Shown here piece after piece: positions 6,970 to 13,861 of a stretch of DNA of 14,967 nt. The stretch covers positions 1-14,967 of the forward strand of contig JAYENK010000028.1 in the NCBI GenBank assembly GCA_034722035.1, read 5' to 3'. The position numbers and the translations under genes are program-made. How positions within the stretch are numbered: position 1 is the stretch's first letter; each line of letters starts with the position of its first letter. Source of the DNA: JAYENK01 sp034722035. GTDB lineage: Bacteria > Patescibacteriota > Patescibacteriia > Patescibacteriales > UBA12075. Under the pieces are notes generated by a model. That model was given only the letters and a program-made list of their open reading frames with translations. It did no database searches and had not been told where the DNA came from.

Positions 6970-8058
6970 TTAATTTATAATTCCACCGCCAATAAGCTCA
7001 TCTTTAGCGTAAAAAACAGCTGACTGACCTGGGGTTACAGCTCTTTCCGGTTTTTCTAAAACAACTTTTAAACAATTTTTAATTTTTAATTTTTCATTTT
7101 TAATTTGAGCCCGTAAGGGCTTATGCAAATATCGAATTTGCACCTTACATTTAATGGGCAAATCCGGAACTTCTCCTCTTATCCAATTAACATGACGCAA
7201 ACTAAACTCTTTTCTCATTAAAGCTTTGTCATTAGCATCATTAACAACATATAATATATTATTTTTATAATCTGTTTTTGCGGCGTAATATGGCCCGGCC
7301 CCACCAATTTCAATGCCACGCCGTTGACCAACAGTATATAAAGGCAGCCCTTTGTGTCTGCCCAAAACTTTTTCATCTAAATCCCTGATTTCTCCCGGCA
7401 ATAAATTTAATTTACTTTTCAAGAAAACATTATGATCAATCTGCTTGCCATTATCAATTAAAAAACAAATATCCTGGCTTTCTTTTTTAAAATATGGCAA
7501 TTCATTTTCCTTGGCAATATCATAAATCTCGTTTTTAGTATATTCTCCTAACGGAAATTTTATATGCTTAAGCTGCTCTTGCGTCAAAGTATAAAGAAAA
7601 TAAGATTGATCTTTTTTAAAATCTTTCCCACGACACATTTTAATTTTCCAGCCAGAGGCTGGTCCGCCTTGGGCGGATAATTTTTGCCGCAAGCAAACAT
7701 AATGCCCTGTCACCAGATAACCAGCCTGCAAGGTACCCAGCATTTTCATTAAAACACCAAACTTAATCGCTTGATTGCAAACCACACAAGGATTGGGAGT
7801 CTCACCCTTGTTGTAACTTTGCGTGAAATAATCAATTACTTCTCTCTGAAAACTCGAGATTGCATTAATCGGATAAAATTTTATACCCAGTTTTTGACAA
7901 ACTTGCCGAGCGGCTGCTTCAGACGCTTCATAATTTTCGTGTAAACGTAAAAAAACGCCGGTAACAGTGTATCCCTTTTGTTGCATCAACCAGGCAGAAA
8001 CACTAGAATCAACCCCGCCCGACATTGCAACTATTACATTTTTCTTCTTTTCTTCCAT
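6970..8058 (-). CDS. mnmA: tRNA-specific 2-thiouridylase MnmA
   Basis: This 362-residue protein adds sulfur to C2 of the wobble uridine of Lys, Glu and Gln tRNAs, using ATP. The PP-loop SGGVDSS at residues 13-19 binds ATP. The nucleophilic cysteine is C91 in NPCVVCNQAIKFG, and the partner cysteine is C198 in SQDICFL; both are conserved. Other hallmarks are GHYV (118-121), KDQSYFLYTL, FPLGEYTKNEI, LPLYTVGQRRGI and the C-terminal PERAVTPGQSAVFY with GGGII at the end. Length fits the family. Two atypical segments stand out: residues 128-137 (SAQGGPASGW) are encoded entirely by a double-palindrome element, and residues from 318 (AQIKNEKLKIKN) are encoded by an A/T repeat. Both fall in loops that tolerate insertion, so the enzyme is probably active. 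It starts 14 bases after the CAP-domain gene. Confidence 0.96.
   Translation of the reverse strand: MEEKKKNVIVAMSGGVDSSVSAWLMQQKGYTVTGVFLRLHENYEASEAAARQVCQKLGIKFYPINAISSFQREVIDYFTQSYNKGETPNPCVVCNQAIKFGVLMKMLGTLQAGYLVTGHYVCLRQKLSAQGGPASGWKIKMCRGKDFKKDQSYFLYTLTQEQLKHIKFPLGEYTKNEIYDIAKENELPYFKKESQDICFLIDNGKQIDHNVFLKSKLNLLPGEIRDLDEKVLGRHKGLPLYTVGQRRGIEIGGAGPYYAAKTDYKNNILYVVNDANDKALMRKEFSLRHVNWIRGEVPDLPIKCKVQIRYLHKPLRAQIKNEKLKIKNCLKVVLEKPERAVTPGQSAVFYAKDELIGGGIIN
7075..7121. repeat. In-frame A/T short repeat inside mnmA with adjoining hairpin
   Basis: Positions 7075-7107 consist of TTTTTAA-type units with one TTTTTCA variant, encoding AQIKNEKLKIKN in MnmA near residue 318. Directly beside it, AGCCC-GTAA-GGGCT (7108-7121) is a 5-bp-stem hairpin. 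The segment sits between RYLHKPLR and the conserved VVLEKPERAVTPGQ, where a shorter loop is usual. It resembles the intergenic TTGAAAA tract at 3147-3195. Confidence 0.65.
7648..7677. repeat. 30-bp double-palindrome element inserted in frame in mnmA
   Basis: Two perfect hairpins abut: CCAGCCAGAGGCTGG (7648-7662) and TCCGCCTTGGGCGGA (7663-7677), each with a 6-bp stem and 3-base loop. The 30 bases are exactly ten codons of MnmA (SAQGGPASGW, 128-137). The element is GC-rich in a very AT-rich gene and falls in a variable loop just after GHYV. The form matches small palindromic repeat elements that spread through some genomes and can be tolerated within coding sequence. Confidence 0.75.
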
Positions 8059-8072
8059 TAATTTTTTAAAAC

Positions 8073-9434
8073 CTAAATCAAAAATATATCGGTAATTCCG
8101 CTTTCCATTATATGAAATTTAAAATATATTAAACTAAAAATAAACAAAATAAGGACAAGTGTCTGGATAATCACTGGTTTATGTTGAATCTCAATACGGA
8201 CAATGATGTTTATCAAAAGTAGTACCGCTAAAATTATGGCTACAGTTAAAAAGAAATAATTAACATATTTAATCGCGCTTATGACTGGCACAAAATTATC
8301 ACTGCCTCTATTTGATACTTGTTTGATGTTTTGGGCCAAAGCAGCGTCCATGGCCAAATATTCCGGCTCAATGATTTCTTTTTCATTACTCTCTCCCAGT
8401 GTTTTTAATTCCGGTTCAACTTGACTCGTATCAACTCGGGCTAAATTTTTATTATTATTAATTAAATTTTTTACAATTTCTACTTCAGGCAATGGCGGAA
8501 CCGGACCAGGGACTTTTTCTTCTATTTTTTTCTCAACCGGAGCCTCGGCCAAAACTTCTGTTTCACTTGTACTTGGCTCTGGCTCAGATACCGGAGTTGA
8601 AATAGCTTCTTCTATTGGTGCGGAGACTATTTTTACCGAACCTGGAACCGTGCTAGCGCGAGTAGAAAAATGTTGTACCAAAATATTGGTTTTTTTGCCG
8701 TCAATCTTGCCCTGCGTCATAGCAAAACCGACATCAGTATAACGTTCATTTAAAATATTTTTTTTGTGAGATGGAGAATTCATCAAAGCCCGGTGCACTG
8801 ACTGGGCAGTAGTAAAATTCATTGCCAAATTTTCTCCAACATAAATATAAGCATAATCCTTACGATCAATCCAATCCCAAGGTTTTTTCCCGTCCAAAGA
8901 AGTGTGGGCAAAATAATCATTCTCAACCAAATCGTTAGCTTTGGCCAAGGCCGATTTATTTAAAACAAAATTCATTTTAAGTTCACCTGCACCGCTAGAG
9001 CTTCGATCCAAATTCACCAAACGCAAAACTTCATTTACCACTACTTCAGACGTACGTGCTCCTTGCGGATAAGATAAAAATAAATATCCAACTGTCGCTA
9101 CTTTAACCAACAGTAAAACCAGAGCAATTATGAACAAAGCACGAGAACGTAATATTCTTGGTTTATGCGAGTTGCCATTATAAGGAATAAAATAATCTTT
9201 AAATAGTTTTGCTGAATCGTTACAAAACTTTACATATCCTTCCTCATGATCACAAAGCTCTTTAATCTCTCGTTTTTCTTCTTTGCTAAAATCTTTAATC
9301 TTTTGTTCAAATTCCTTAATCTTATCTTTTTTAAATAAATGAACTAGAGTCAACAAAAAACCGCCAATTAATAAAATTAACAGGCTTTTTTCTTTATTTT
9401 TTGATTTTTTAGGCTTATTTCGCTTAAAAAACAT
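8073..9434 (-). CDS. Membrane-anchored CAP/SCP-domain protein
   Basis: The 453-residue protein contains a CAP (SCP/PR-1-like) domain at about 131-258: ELKMNFVLNKSALAKANDLV, YFAHTSLDGKKPWDWI, YVGENLAMNF, SPSHKKNILNERYTDVGFAM and a closing VQHFS. The cavity residues H177, E201 and H223 expected of the family are present. There are hydrophobic segments at about 17-34, 98-120, 392-413 and 420-441, so both ends are membrane-embedded, with a Pro/Glu-rich linker (about 262-320) after the CAP domain. The charged stretch 35-97 has a coiled-coil look. Simple positive-inside topology is ambiguous: two membrane passes before the CAP domain would leave it inside unless the first segment does not cross. 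Bacterial CAP proteins are usually extracellular with uncertain function. The gene starts 20 bases after a good promoter and is followed by mnmA after 14 bases, so the two are likely cotranscribed. Confidence 0.88.
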   Translation of the reverse strand: MFFKRNKPKKSKNKEKSLLILLIGGFLLTLVHLFKKDKIKEFEQKIKDFSKEEKREIKELCDHEEGYVKFCNDSAKLFKDYFIPYNGNSHKPRILRSRALFIIALVLLLVKVATVGYLFLSYPQGARTSEVVVNEVLRLVNLDRSSSGAGELKMNFVLNKSALAKANDLVENDYFAHTSLDGKKPWDWIDRKDYAYIYVGENLAMNFTTAQSVHRALMNSPSHKKNILNERYTDVGFAMTQGKIDGKKTNILVQHFSTRASTVPGSVKIVSAPIEEAISTPVSEPEPSTSETEVLAEAPVEKKIEEKVPGPVPPLPEVEIVKNLINNNKNLARVDTSQVEPELKTLGESNEKEIIEPEYLAMDAALAQNIKQVSNRGSDNFVPVISAIKYVNYFFLTVAIILAVLLLINIIVRIEIQHKPVIIQTLVLILFIFSLIYFKFHIMESGITDIFLI

Positions 9435-9454
9435 AGGTTTTAAACTTTTATAAA

Positions 9455-9483
9455 ATTATAGCAGATTATTTGATATTTGTTAA
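9455..9483 (-). promoter_or_regulatory. Promoter of the CAP gene-mnmA unit
   Basis: On the minus strand TTAACA (9483-9478, five of six matches to the -35 consensus) is followed by a 17-base spacer and a perfect TATAAT (9460-9455). The CAP gene ATG is 20 bases downstream of the -10 box, leaving a very short 5' leader with no clear ribosome binding site. The -35 box abuts the T-rich end of the guaB remnant. Confidence 0.7.
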
Positions 9484-9509
9484 AAAAAGAAACAAAAAAA
9501 CCGGCTCCC

Positions 9510-10061
9510 GTATGCATCTTTCAGAGAAATATCTTCTGAAACAGTTAGAAAATTTTTGGACATAATGTCTTTAGCTTATAAGGCGTGATCAACACAGAAA
9601 TCGAAATCGTTGCCCGTTAGCAATCCAACAAATATCCCATTGTCATCCATCACCGGAAAAGTATCAAAAGCAAAATCCTCTTCTTTTATCATTCGAACAA
9701 TGCTACTAATTTTATCGTTCATTCTGACACATACAGGCTTCAAAATAAGCCCATTGAGATAAAATTTTACCCGTGCCACTTCTTCTGCCTGATCTTGTAG
9801 AGAAAGATTACGATGAATAATACCAAGACCGCCAAGCTTTGCCATTTCAATCGCCATCTTATGTTCTGTTACAGTATCCATTGGTGATCTCACAATTGGA
9901 GTTCTTAATGGCACTCTCCGTGAAAACCACGTCGATAAATCAACTTTCCTGGGTATAATACCAGAATATTTCGTCCTTAGGGTCACATCAATATAAGACA
10001 GAGCTAAGCCCTGCTTTTCCATCTTATTAAAAAATGAATCCCTCTTTATACAATTACTCAT
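9510..10061 (-). pseudogene. guaB: guaB (IMP dehydrogenase) remnant with in-frame stop and lost catalytic domain
   Basis: From an ATG at 10061 an intact 161-residue frame matches the N-terminus of IMP dehydrogenase: ALSYIDVTL (22 onward), VDLSTWFSRRVPLRTPIV, SPMDTVTEHKMAIEMAKLGG, LGIIHRNLSLQDQAEEV, then NGLILKPVCV and the first CBS domain (FDTFPVMDDNGIFVGLLTGN). A TAA at 9578-9576 stops it at DHAL. Translation past it in the same frame gives AKDIMSKNFLTVSEDISLKD, clearly the start of the second CBS domain, so one sense codon (probably AAA Lys) has become TAA. The match ends near 9510 (AY), after which the frame is T-rich noise to a stop at 9482-9480. The whole catalytic barrel, including the active-site Cys loop, is absent, so IMP dehydrogenase activity is impossible. 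Promoter and ribosome binding site still look good, so a short CBS polypeptide could be made. Confidence 0.85.
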
Positions 10062-10066
10062 AACAT

Positions 10067-10073
10067 CCTCCTT
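10067..10073 (-). promoter_or_regulatory. Consensus ribosome binding site of the guaB remnant
   Basis: AAGGAGG lies 5 bases before the ATG at 10061 on the minus strand. It is the strongest Shine-Dalgarno site in front of any gene here, and it fixes the start; most neighbours have none. This contrast may hint that guaB came from a lineage with different start signals. Confidence 0.8.
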
Positions 10074-10158
10074 CTTTCTTGTAGGTTATCTTTTATATTC
10101 TATTTTCAAAAAACAAAACAATCCACTTTTCCGAAAAAAAGCTTCAAAATATTGGCTT

Positions 10159-10187
10159 ATCCTATCAGTTTAACTGTATTTAGTCAA
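10159..10187 (-). promoter_or_regulatory. Candidate promoter of the guaB remnant
   Basis: TTGACT (10187-10182) and TAGGAT (10164-10159) are separated by exactly 17 bases on the minus strand, with five of six and four of six consensus matches. The predicted leader before the guaB ATG is about 90 bases. The rest of the 285-base gap (10062-10346) is AT-rich apart from the inverted-repeat block at 10267-10319. Confidence 0.55.
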
Positions 10188-10266
10188 AAATTGTTGTAAA
10201 TTTATTTTCATGAATTACTGTTTTTTAAAATATTATCAAAGAGGTTCAATCAATCTTCCTGTCAAT

Positions 10267-10319
10267 CATAAAATAAAACAGCCCTAGCGTGACTGATTTA
10301 TTTTATGCTCGGAGTCACG
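10267..10319 (-). ncRNA. Interleaved inverted repeats, possible pseudoknot or switching RNA
   Basis: On the minus strand four arms occur in the order A (CGTGACT, 10319-10313), B (CATAAAATAAA, 10307-10297 on the complementary reading), A' (AGTCACG, 10294-10288) and B' (TTTATTTTATG, 10277-10267). A pairs with A' (7 bp) and B with B' (11 bp), both perfectly. The arms are interleaved, so the two stems are either alternatives or form an H-type pseudoknot with loops of 5, 2 and 10 bases, which is geometrically plausible. The palindrome GTTCGAAC (10326-10333) lies just upstream. The block sits between truncated mscS and the guaB promoter. Whether it is transcribed is unknown; it could equally be a DNA-level recombination footprint. 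Confidence 0.35.
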
Positions 10320-10346
10320 GACAATGTTCGAACCAAAATCAATATA

Positions 10347-10880
10347 TTATAAAGATTTTTTTTGTTGAGACATATTAAGTACATCCTTTATTAATCCATT
10401 TGATATATAATATATCATTCCTTCTTTATTTCTCAGTGCTGTAGATCGCATCGTAATCTTAATAACAACCCCCTCAAGACTACCTATTTTTATCTTATCA
10501 CCTATTCCATATTGATTTTCAATTAAAATAAAAAGTCCGGAAACAAAATCTTTGACTAATGATTGTGCGCCAAAACCGATTGCCAATCCAACAACACCTG
10601 CCCCGGCCAGAATAGGCCGAATATCTACACCAAATACACTTAAAATCATAATTAAAATTATAGCGTAAATAATAATGTTCCCGGTTGTTATAATGATATG
10701 ACTTAGAGTTTTTGCCCGCTTTTCTTTTTGCGATTCATTGTCATCGTCTCCGTCATCAACTATCTTCGCAAACCGCCTAACTATAATCTTTAAAACTATT
10801 CTACCAAAAAAGAATAAAATAATAATCCAGATAGCATCTGCTATATTTTGTTTTATAAAATTAAGTATAAGTTCCTGCAT
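10347..10880 (-). CDS. MscS-family mechanosensitive channel, C-terminally truncated
   Basis: The protein (177 residues from the ATG at 10880) is a small-conductance mechanosensitive channel relative. It has three hydrophobic helices: about 13-36 (AIWIIILFFFGRIVLKIIV), 60-84 (IIITTGNIIIYAIILIMILS) and the pore-lining TM3, 87-122 (ILAGAGVVGLAIGFGAQSLV then FVSGLFILIE), the most diagnostic part. The beta domain follows (YGIGDKIKIGSLEGVVIKI, then STALRNKEGMIYYISNGLIK). It stops at DVLNMSQQKKSL, where family members usually continue with a 90-100-residue alpha/beta domain that builds the cytoplasmic cage. An 8-base A run precedes the stop, but neither other frame resumes the family. An acidic loop (DDGDDDNE) separates TM1 and TM2. 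A TTG at 10904 would add MLLEHINI, but that stretch overlaps the 33-codon ORF, so the ATG is preferred. Function as a channel is uncertain. Confidence 0.8.
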   Translation of the reverse strand: MQELILNFIKQNIADAIWIIILFFFGRIVLKIIVRRFAKIVDDGDDDNESQKEKRAKTLSHIIITTGNIIIYAIILIMILSVFGVDIRPILAGAGVVGLAIGFGAQSLVKDFVSGLFILIENQYGIGDKIKIGSLEGVVIKITMRSTALRNKEGMIYYISNGLIKDVLNMSQQKKSL

Positions 10881-10962
10881 AATATTTATATGTTCTAGAA
10901 GCAAGTTTTTCTTTTTGTTCTTTTAAAAATTCTTCCAAAACTTGTTTAATTGTTTTTTGCAT
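10861..10962 (-). CDS. 33-codon ORF, apparent N-terminal gene fragment
   Basis: An ATG at 10962 opens a short frame reading MQKTIKQVLEEFLKEQKEKL then ASRTYKYYAGTYT before a TAA at 10863-10861. The charged helical start followed by SRTYKYY looks like the beginning of a longer protein; the FLKEQ...L.SRTYKYY pattern is reminiscent of the N-terminal segment of integrase-like or related helical proteins, but I cannot name the family. It starts 5 bases after the stop of the 84-residue gene and its last 20 bases overlap the start of mscS in another frame. This is the arrangement expected if a deletion joined mscS to the interior of a former neighbour. Confidence 0.35.
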   Translation of the reverse strand: MQKTIKQVLEEFLKEQKEKLASRTYKYYAGTYT

Positions 10963-10967
10963 ACTGG

Positions 10968-11222
10968 TTATTTTAATTCTTTTAGTTTTCTAATATATCT
11001 TTCCACATTAAATTTTTCTTGGCTTTTCATCATTTCATGCATTTCACCTGCCAAAATAACTGCCATTTTTCTCACAGCTTCATCGTAATCGCAGTCAGGA
11101 TTATTTTCCATTAATCTATTCAAAGTCAATCTTGTTTCATGTGGATTATCCTGATTTAACTGATTTTCTACAGTTCTGATTATTTCTCGTCTAAGTAATA
11201 AATTTTGATTATTTTTGTTCAT
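10968..11222 (-). CDS. Hypothetical 84-residue protein
   Basis: The small protein reads MNKNNQNLLLRREIIRTVEN then QLNQDNPHETRLTLNRLMEN, PDCDYDEAVRKMAVILAGEM and ends NVERYIRKLKELK. It is predicted to be all-helical, soluble and charged, with no signal peptide or membrane segment. The pattern ENQL-x4-P-ETR-TL-RLM, then DEAVR-M-A-ILA-EM-E-M, is like small conserved helical proteins of unknown function (DUF1841-like); that link is a weak impression from memory. The gene starts 36 bases after the res stop, in the same frame, and could share its transcript. Translation may be coupled to a tiny upstream reading frame (11242-11219) whose TGA overlaps this ATG. Confidence 0.6.
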   Translation of the reverse strand: MNKNNQNLLLRREIIRTVENQLNQDNPHETRLTLNRLMENNPDCDYDEAVRKMAVILAGEMHEMMKSQEKFNVERYIRKLKELK

Positions 11223-11252
11223 TTTTTTATCACTATTTTCAATTTCACCTCC
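11219..11252 (-). promoter_or_regulatory. Ribosome binding site with 7-codon TTG leader frame overlapping the 84-residue gene
   Basis: GGAGG (11252-11248) is followed after 5 bases by TTG (11242-11240), which opens a frame MKIVIKK that ends in TGA at 11221-11219. This TGA overlaps the ATG of the 84-residue gene as ATGA, a classic coupling arrangement. The same GGAGG is too far (25 bases) from that ATG to serve it directly. Alternatively the gene starts at an ATT codon at 11243 in its own frame. Confidence 0.3.
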
Positions 11253-11258
11253 ATCCTT

Positions 11259-13859
11259 TTAAAATATTATATCAATTTTTTTACCAAAGCTTTTCTTAAA
11301 CTCAAGCTTATTATCTTCTTGATAAAAGGGCAGGCCTACTATTATATACTTATCATCTTCAAATAAATTTACTATTTCTTTTTCGGCTTTAATTTTTAAC
11401 AAAAATTCTTCTTTCCATTTGTCGCCCTCCTCTATGAATCGACCTTTTGGCTCGATAAATAATTGAAAATAATCACCTTTGACTTTGCCATTTCCTAGAA
11501 ATAACAAATAGTCCGGTTCAAAACGACGACCTTTGTCAAAATCGTAAATCTCAACTATTTTCTGATTTCTGACTAGATAAACTTCTTTGTATTTGGTTTC
11601 TAGTTTATCAATATTGTCATGAATTAATTTAACTAGATACTTTTCTTCGTCAGTCCCATAATCATCGCTGTATACGTACCAATCTTTGTCTGACAAATCG
11701 GGATAAATACTGTTAGCATCATTAACCATTGAAGCACCATATTGGCGTTTTGAGCCTTCTATTGGCTTTTCGATATACATCTTCTTCTCAACTATACTTT
11801 CTCTAACTGGAATTGGTATGAATTTTTTTGAACCTTGGTATTCCGATGTGTTGGCCTTTATTGTATTTTTTATATTTTCAAGTATCGGCAGTAAGCATTG
11901 AAAAATTCTAGTCGACTCAATATTTTCTTCGTCTGTTTCAATTTCGAGATTAACACCGCCGAGATAATTCTTATTTTCAATAAAATCTTTAATCGATTTT
12001 AGTTTTGGAAAATATGAATTCAGATTTTCAAAATTATAAAATGGAATTTTATCCAAGGTTTTTCTGGTCAAATGCTGTGATAATGACTTGATTTTTAGAT
12101 TAACGACTTTATATTTGCTTTTTGTTTTTTCTTTGTCATCCCCAAAACCGGATATTTGACTGAAAGACGACCCGGATTCTATGCTGGTCTTATAATTCCT
12201 CTCTACACCAACATCAAAAATAGAATTTACCTTATCTCTTTTGTTTACAATTCTTTCGTTTTTCCAAATAACGCCTTTTTTGAAAAATTTAGTTTTAGAA
12301 AACGAATTTTTTACTTTCAGGACTATTTCTCGGCCAGCATCTTTATGTATCCCACTTTTAATCAAGGCGCTTCTCAGCTCTGAAATATATCGATGATTTT
12401 GAATGGAATGAAAATGCAACTGTTCAATTACTCTTAACGGATGATTTTCTTCTTCGTCAAATTTTCTTAAATATTTTTCATCCTTGTTATCCAGAGTAAA
12501 AGGAAAATATCGGGCACCACGGCCGACTAGTTGCGCTTCCTGAATTGTTGGCTTACCACTATCCCTGGTACCATAAAGACGGACTATATCAAAAAGATTC
12601 AGCACATCCCAGCCCTCGTTTAGCTTATCAACCGCGAAGACGACTCTGACCTCGTTATCTTCTTCTTCTAAGGTATTTACCTGTATTTGCTTTTGCTCGC
12701 TTTCTTCATTACTGTTAACCTCTACTAATCTATCGTCTGAAAATTCAATTTTTATATTACTTACCAATTCTGATAATCTAATTTTATTTTCATTAAAAAA
12801 ATCAAAAGCTTTTTTCAATATATTATCATTTTCTGATATGCCATCAACGATTTTTTCAATACTTTTAAAATCCGCGACTTTTAAATTTTGAATTAGCTTA
12901 ATAAATTTTTGATGATTATCCTGGGATTCTTTAATTGTTTTGGACTTCATCATGACAACCGGTTTGAGAGCTATTTTATAACTTTCTGCCGCTTTTCTTC
13001 TGAATTGCGAAATTACCACGGACTGCAACATTCTTTCTTCTATGCTGGAATTTGACTGCGCCAAAAAAACGTCCTTTGAAAATTTATCCTCTCTAAATTT
13101 TTTCAAATCATATTCAAATAAAACCCTGCTTTTATATTTATCAAAAATATATTCATCTTCCCAGTCAATCGTTGCGGTAAATTCTAGCAAGACATTATCC
13201 TGGTGCGAATTAACGAGCTTATTAACAGTCTTTTCCCAGGAATTAATATTTTCAAATTCTTCTTTGCTCTTTTTGCGTTTAGTCTCCGCGTTAATATGAT
13301 GAGCCTCATCGGAAATAAAAACAGTTTTTCCTTTTTCAAAGTCCCTGTAGATCAAAGAATTTTCTTTAGGGTTGTTTAATTTTGAATGAAGCCCGGCAAT
13401 GGTTGAAAAATTAATATTAATAGCGTTGTCCGAACTTTCTGAAAAACTTTCAACTTTTTTAACTAAAACTTCTTGCCCGTCTATAAATATTCTTTTGTTA
13501 AATAAATATTTAGATGATTCTTTGTTTAAAAAATTATCAATTGTTTTTCTGATTATATTGGTTTTATCCACGAAAAAAACAAAATTCCTATATCCTTTTT
13601 CGTATAAAAATAGCATCGCGGTAACCATTATTAAAGTTTTTCCTGATCCGGTGGCCATGTTAAACAAAAGCTGTACGGGAAATTCTTTTTCCGGCTCATT
13701 CTCGTAATATTCAATAAGCCTGGAAATAGCGCTTATCTGATAGCTTCTTAATTGAAATTTTGGATTGATATTATCAAAAATAAGCGAGGGAATGTCTTTC
13801 GATATTCGTCCTCTTTTTTCTAATGAATCGTATTCATTTGACAGCTTATATCCGCTCAT
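11259..13859 (-). CDS. res: Type III restriction endonuclease subunit Res
   Basis: The 866-residue protein is the helicase-nuclease subunit of a type III restriction-modification system; it acts with Mod to translocate and cleave unmodified DNA. The SF2 helicase motifs appear in order: Walker A ATGSGKT (69-75), DEAH (184-187, ISDEAHHINAE), motif III TAT (228-230), motif V DKLNEGWDVLNLFDIV (411-426) and motif VI QEAQLVGRGARYFPF (440-454). The C-terminal PD-(D/E)XK nuclease is also intact: FEPDYL with D783, then E803-P-K805 in FIEPKG, 20 residues later, the usual spacing. All key residues are present, so it is predicted active. At 866 residues it is somewhat short of many Res subunits (about 900-1000). 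The ATG lies only 2 bases after the mod stop, so the two are translationally linked, which would help keep the subunits balanced. Confidence 0.94.
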   Translation of the reverse strand: MSGYKLSNEYDSLEKRGRISKDIPSLIFDNINPKFQLRSYQISAISRLIEYYENEPEKEFPVQLLFNMATGSGKTLIMVTAMLFLYEKGYRNFVFFVDKTNIIRKTIDNFLNKESSKYLFNKRIFIDGQEVLVKKVESFSESSDNAININFSTIAGLHSKLNNPKENSLIYRDFEKGKTVFISDEAHHINAETKRKKSKEEFENINSWEKTVNKLVNSHQDNVLLEFTATIDWEDEYIFDKYKSRVLFEYDLKKFREDKFSKDVFLAQSNSSIEERMLQSVVISQFRRKAAESYKIALKPVVMMKSKTIKESQDNHQKFIKLIQNLKVADFKSIEKIVDGISENDNILKKAFDFFNENKIRLSELVSNIKIEFSDDRLVEVNSNEESEQKQIQVNTLEEEDNEVRVVFAVDKLNEGWDVLNLFDIVRLYGTRDSGKPTIQEAQLVGRGARYFPFTLDNKDEKYLRKFDEEENHPLRVIEQLHFHSIQNHRYISELRSALIKSGIHKDAGREIVLKVKNSFSKTKFFKKGVIWKNERIVNKRDKVNSIFDVGVERNYKTSIESGSSFSQISGFGDDKEKTKSKYKVVNLKIKSLSQHLTRKTLDKIPFYNFENLNSYFPKLKSIKDFIENKNYLGGVNLEIETDEENIESTRIFQCLLPILENIKNTIKANTSEYQGSKKFIPIPVRESIVEKKMYIEKPIEGSKRQYGASMVNDANSIYPDLSDKDWYVYSDDYGTDEEKYLVKLIHDNIDKLETKYKEVYLVRNQKIVEIYDFDKGRRFEPDYLLFLGNGKVKGDYFQLFIEPKGRFIEEGDKWKEEFLLKIKAEKEIVNLFEDDKYIIVGLPFYQEDNKLEFKKSFGKKIDIIF

Positions 13860-13861
13860 AC

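Noticed and set aside
10321..10340. GGTTCGAAC on the minus strand, like a tRNA T-loop
   Set aside because: The flanking five bases on either side do not pair as a T stem, and no acceptor, anticodon or D arm can be built around it on either strand.
10347..10370. Frameshift at the 8-base A run as the cause of the short MscS
   Set aside because: Neither alternative frame after the run continues the MscS family; one gives about 20 unrelated residues and the other stops quickly.
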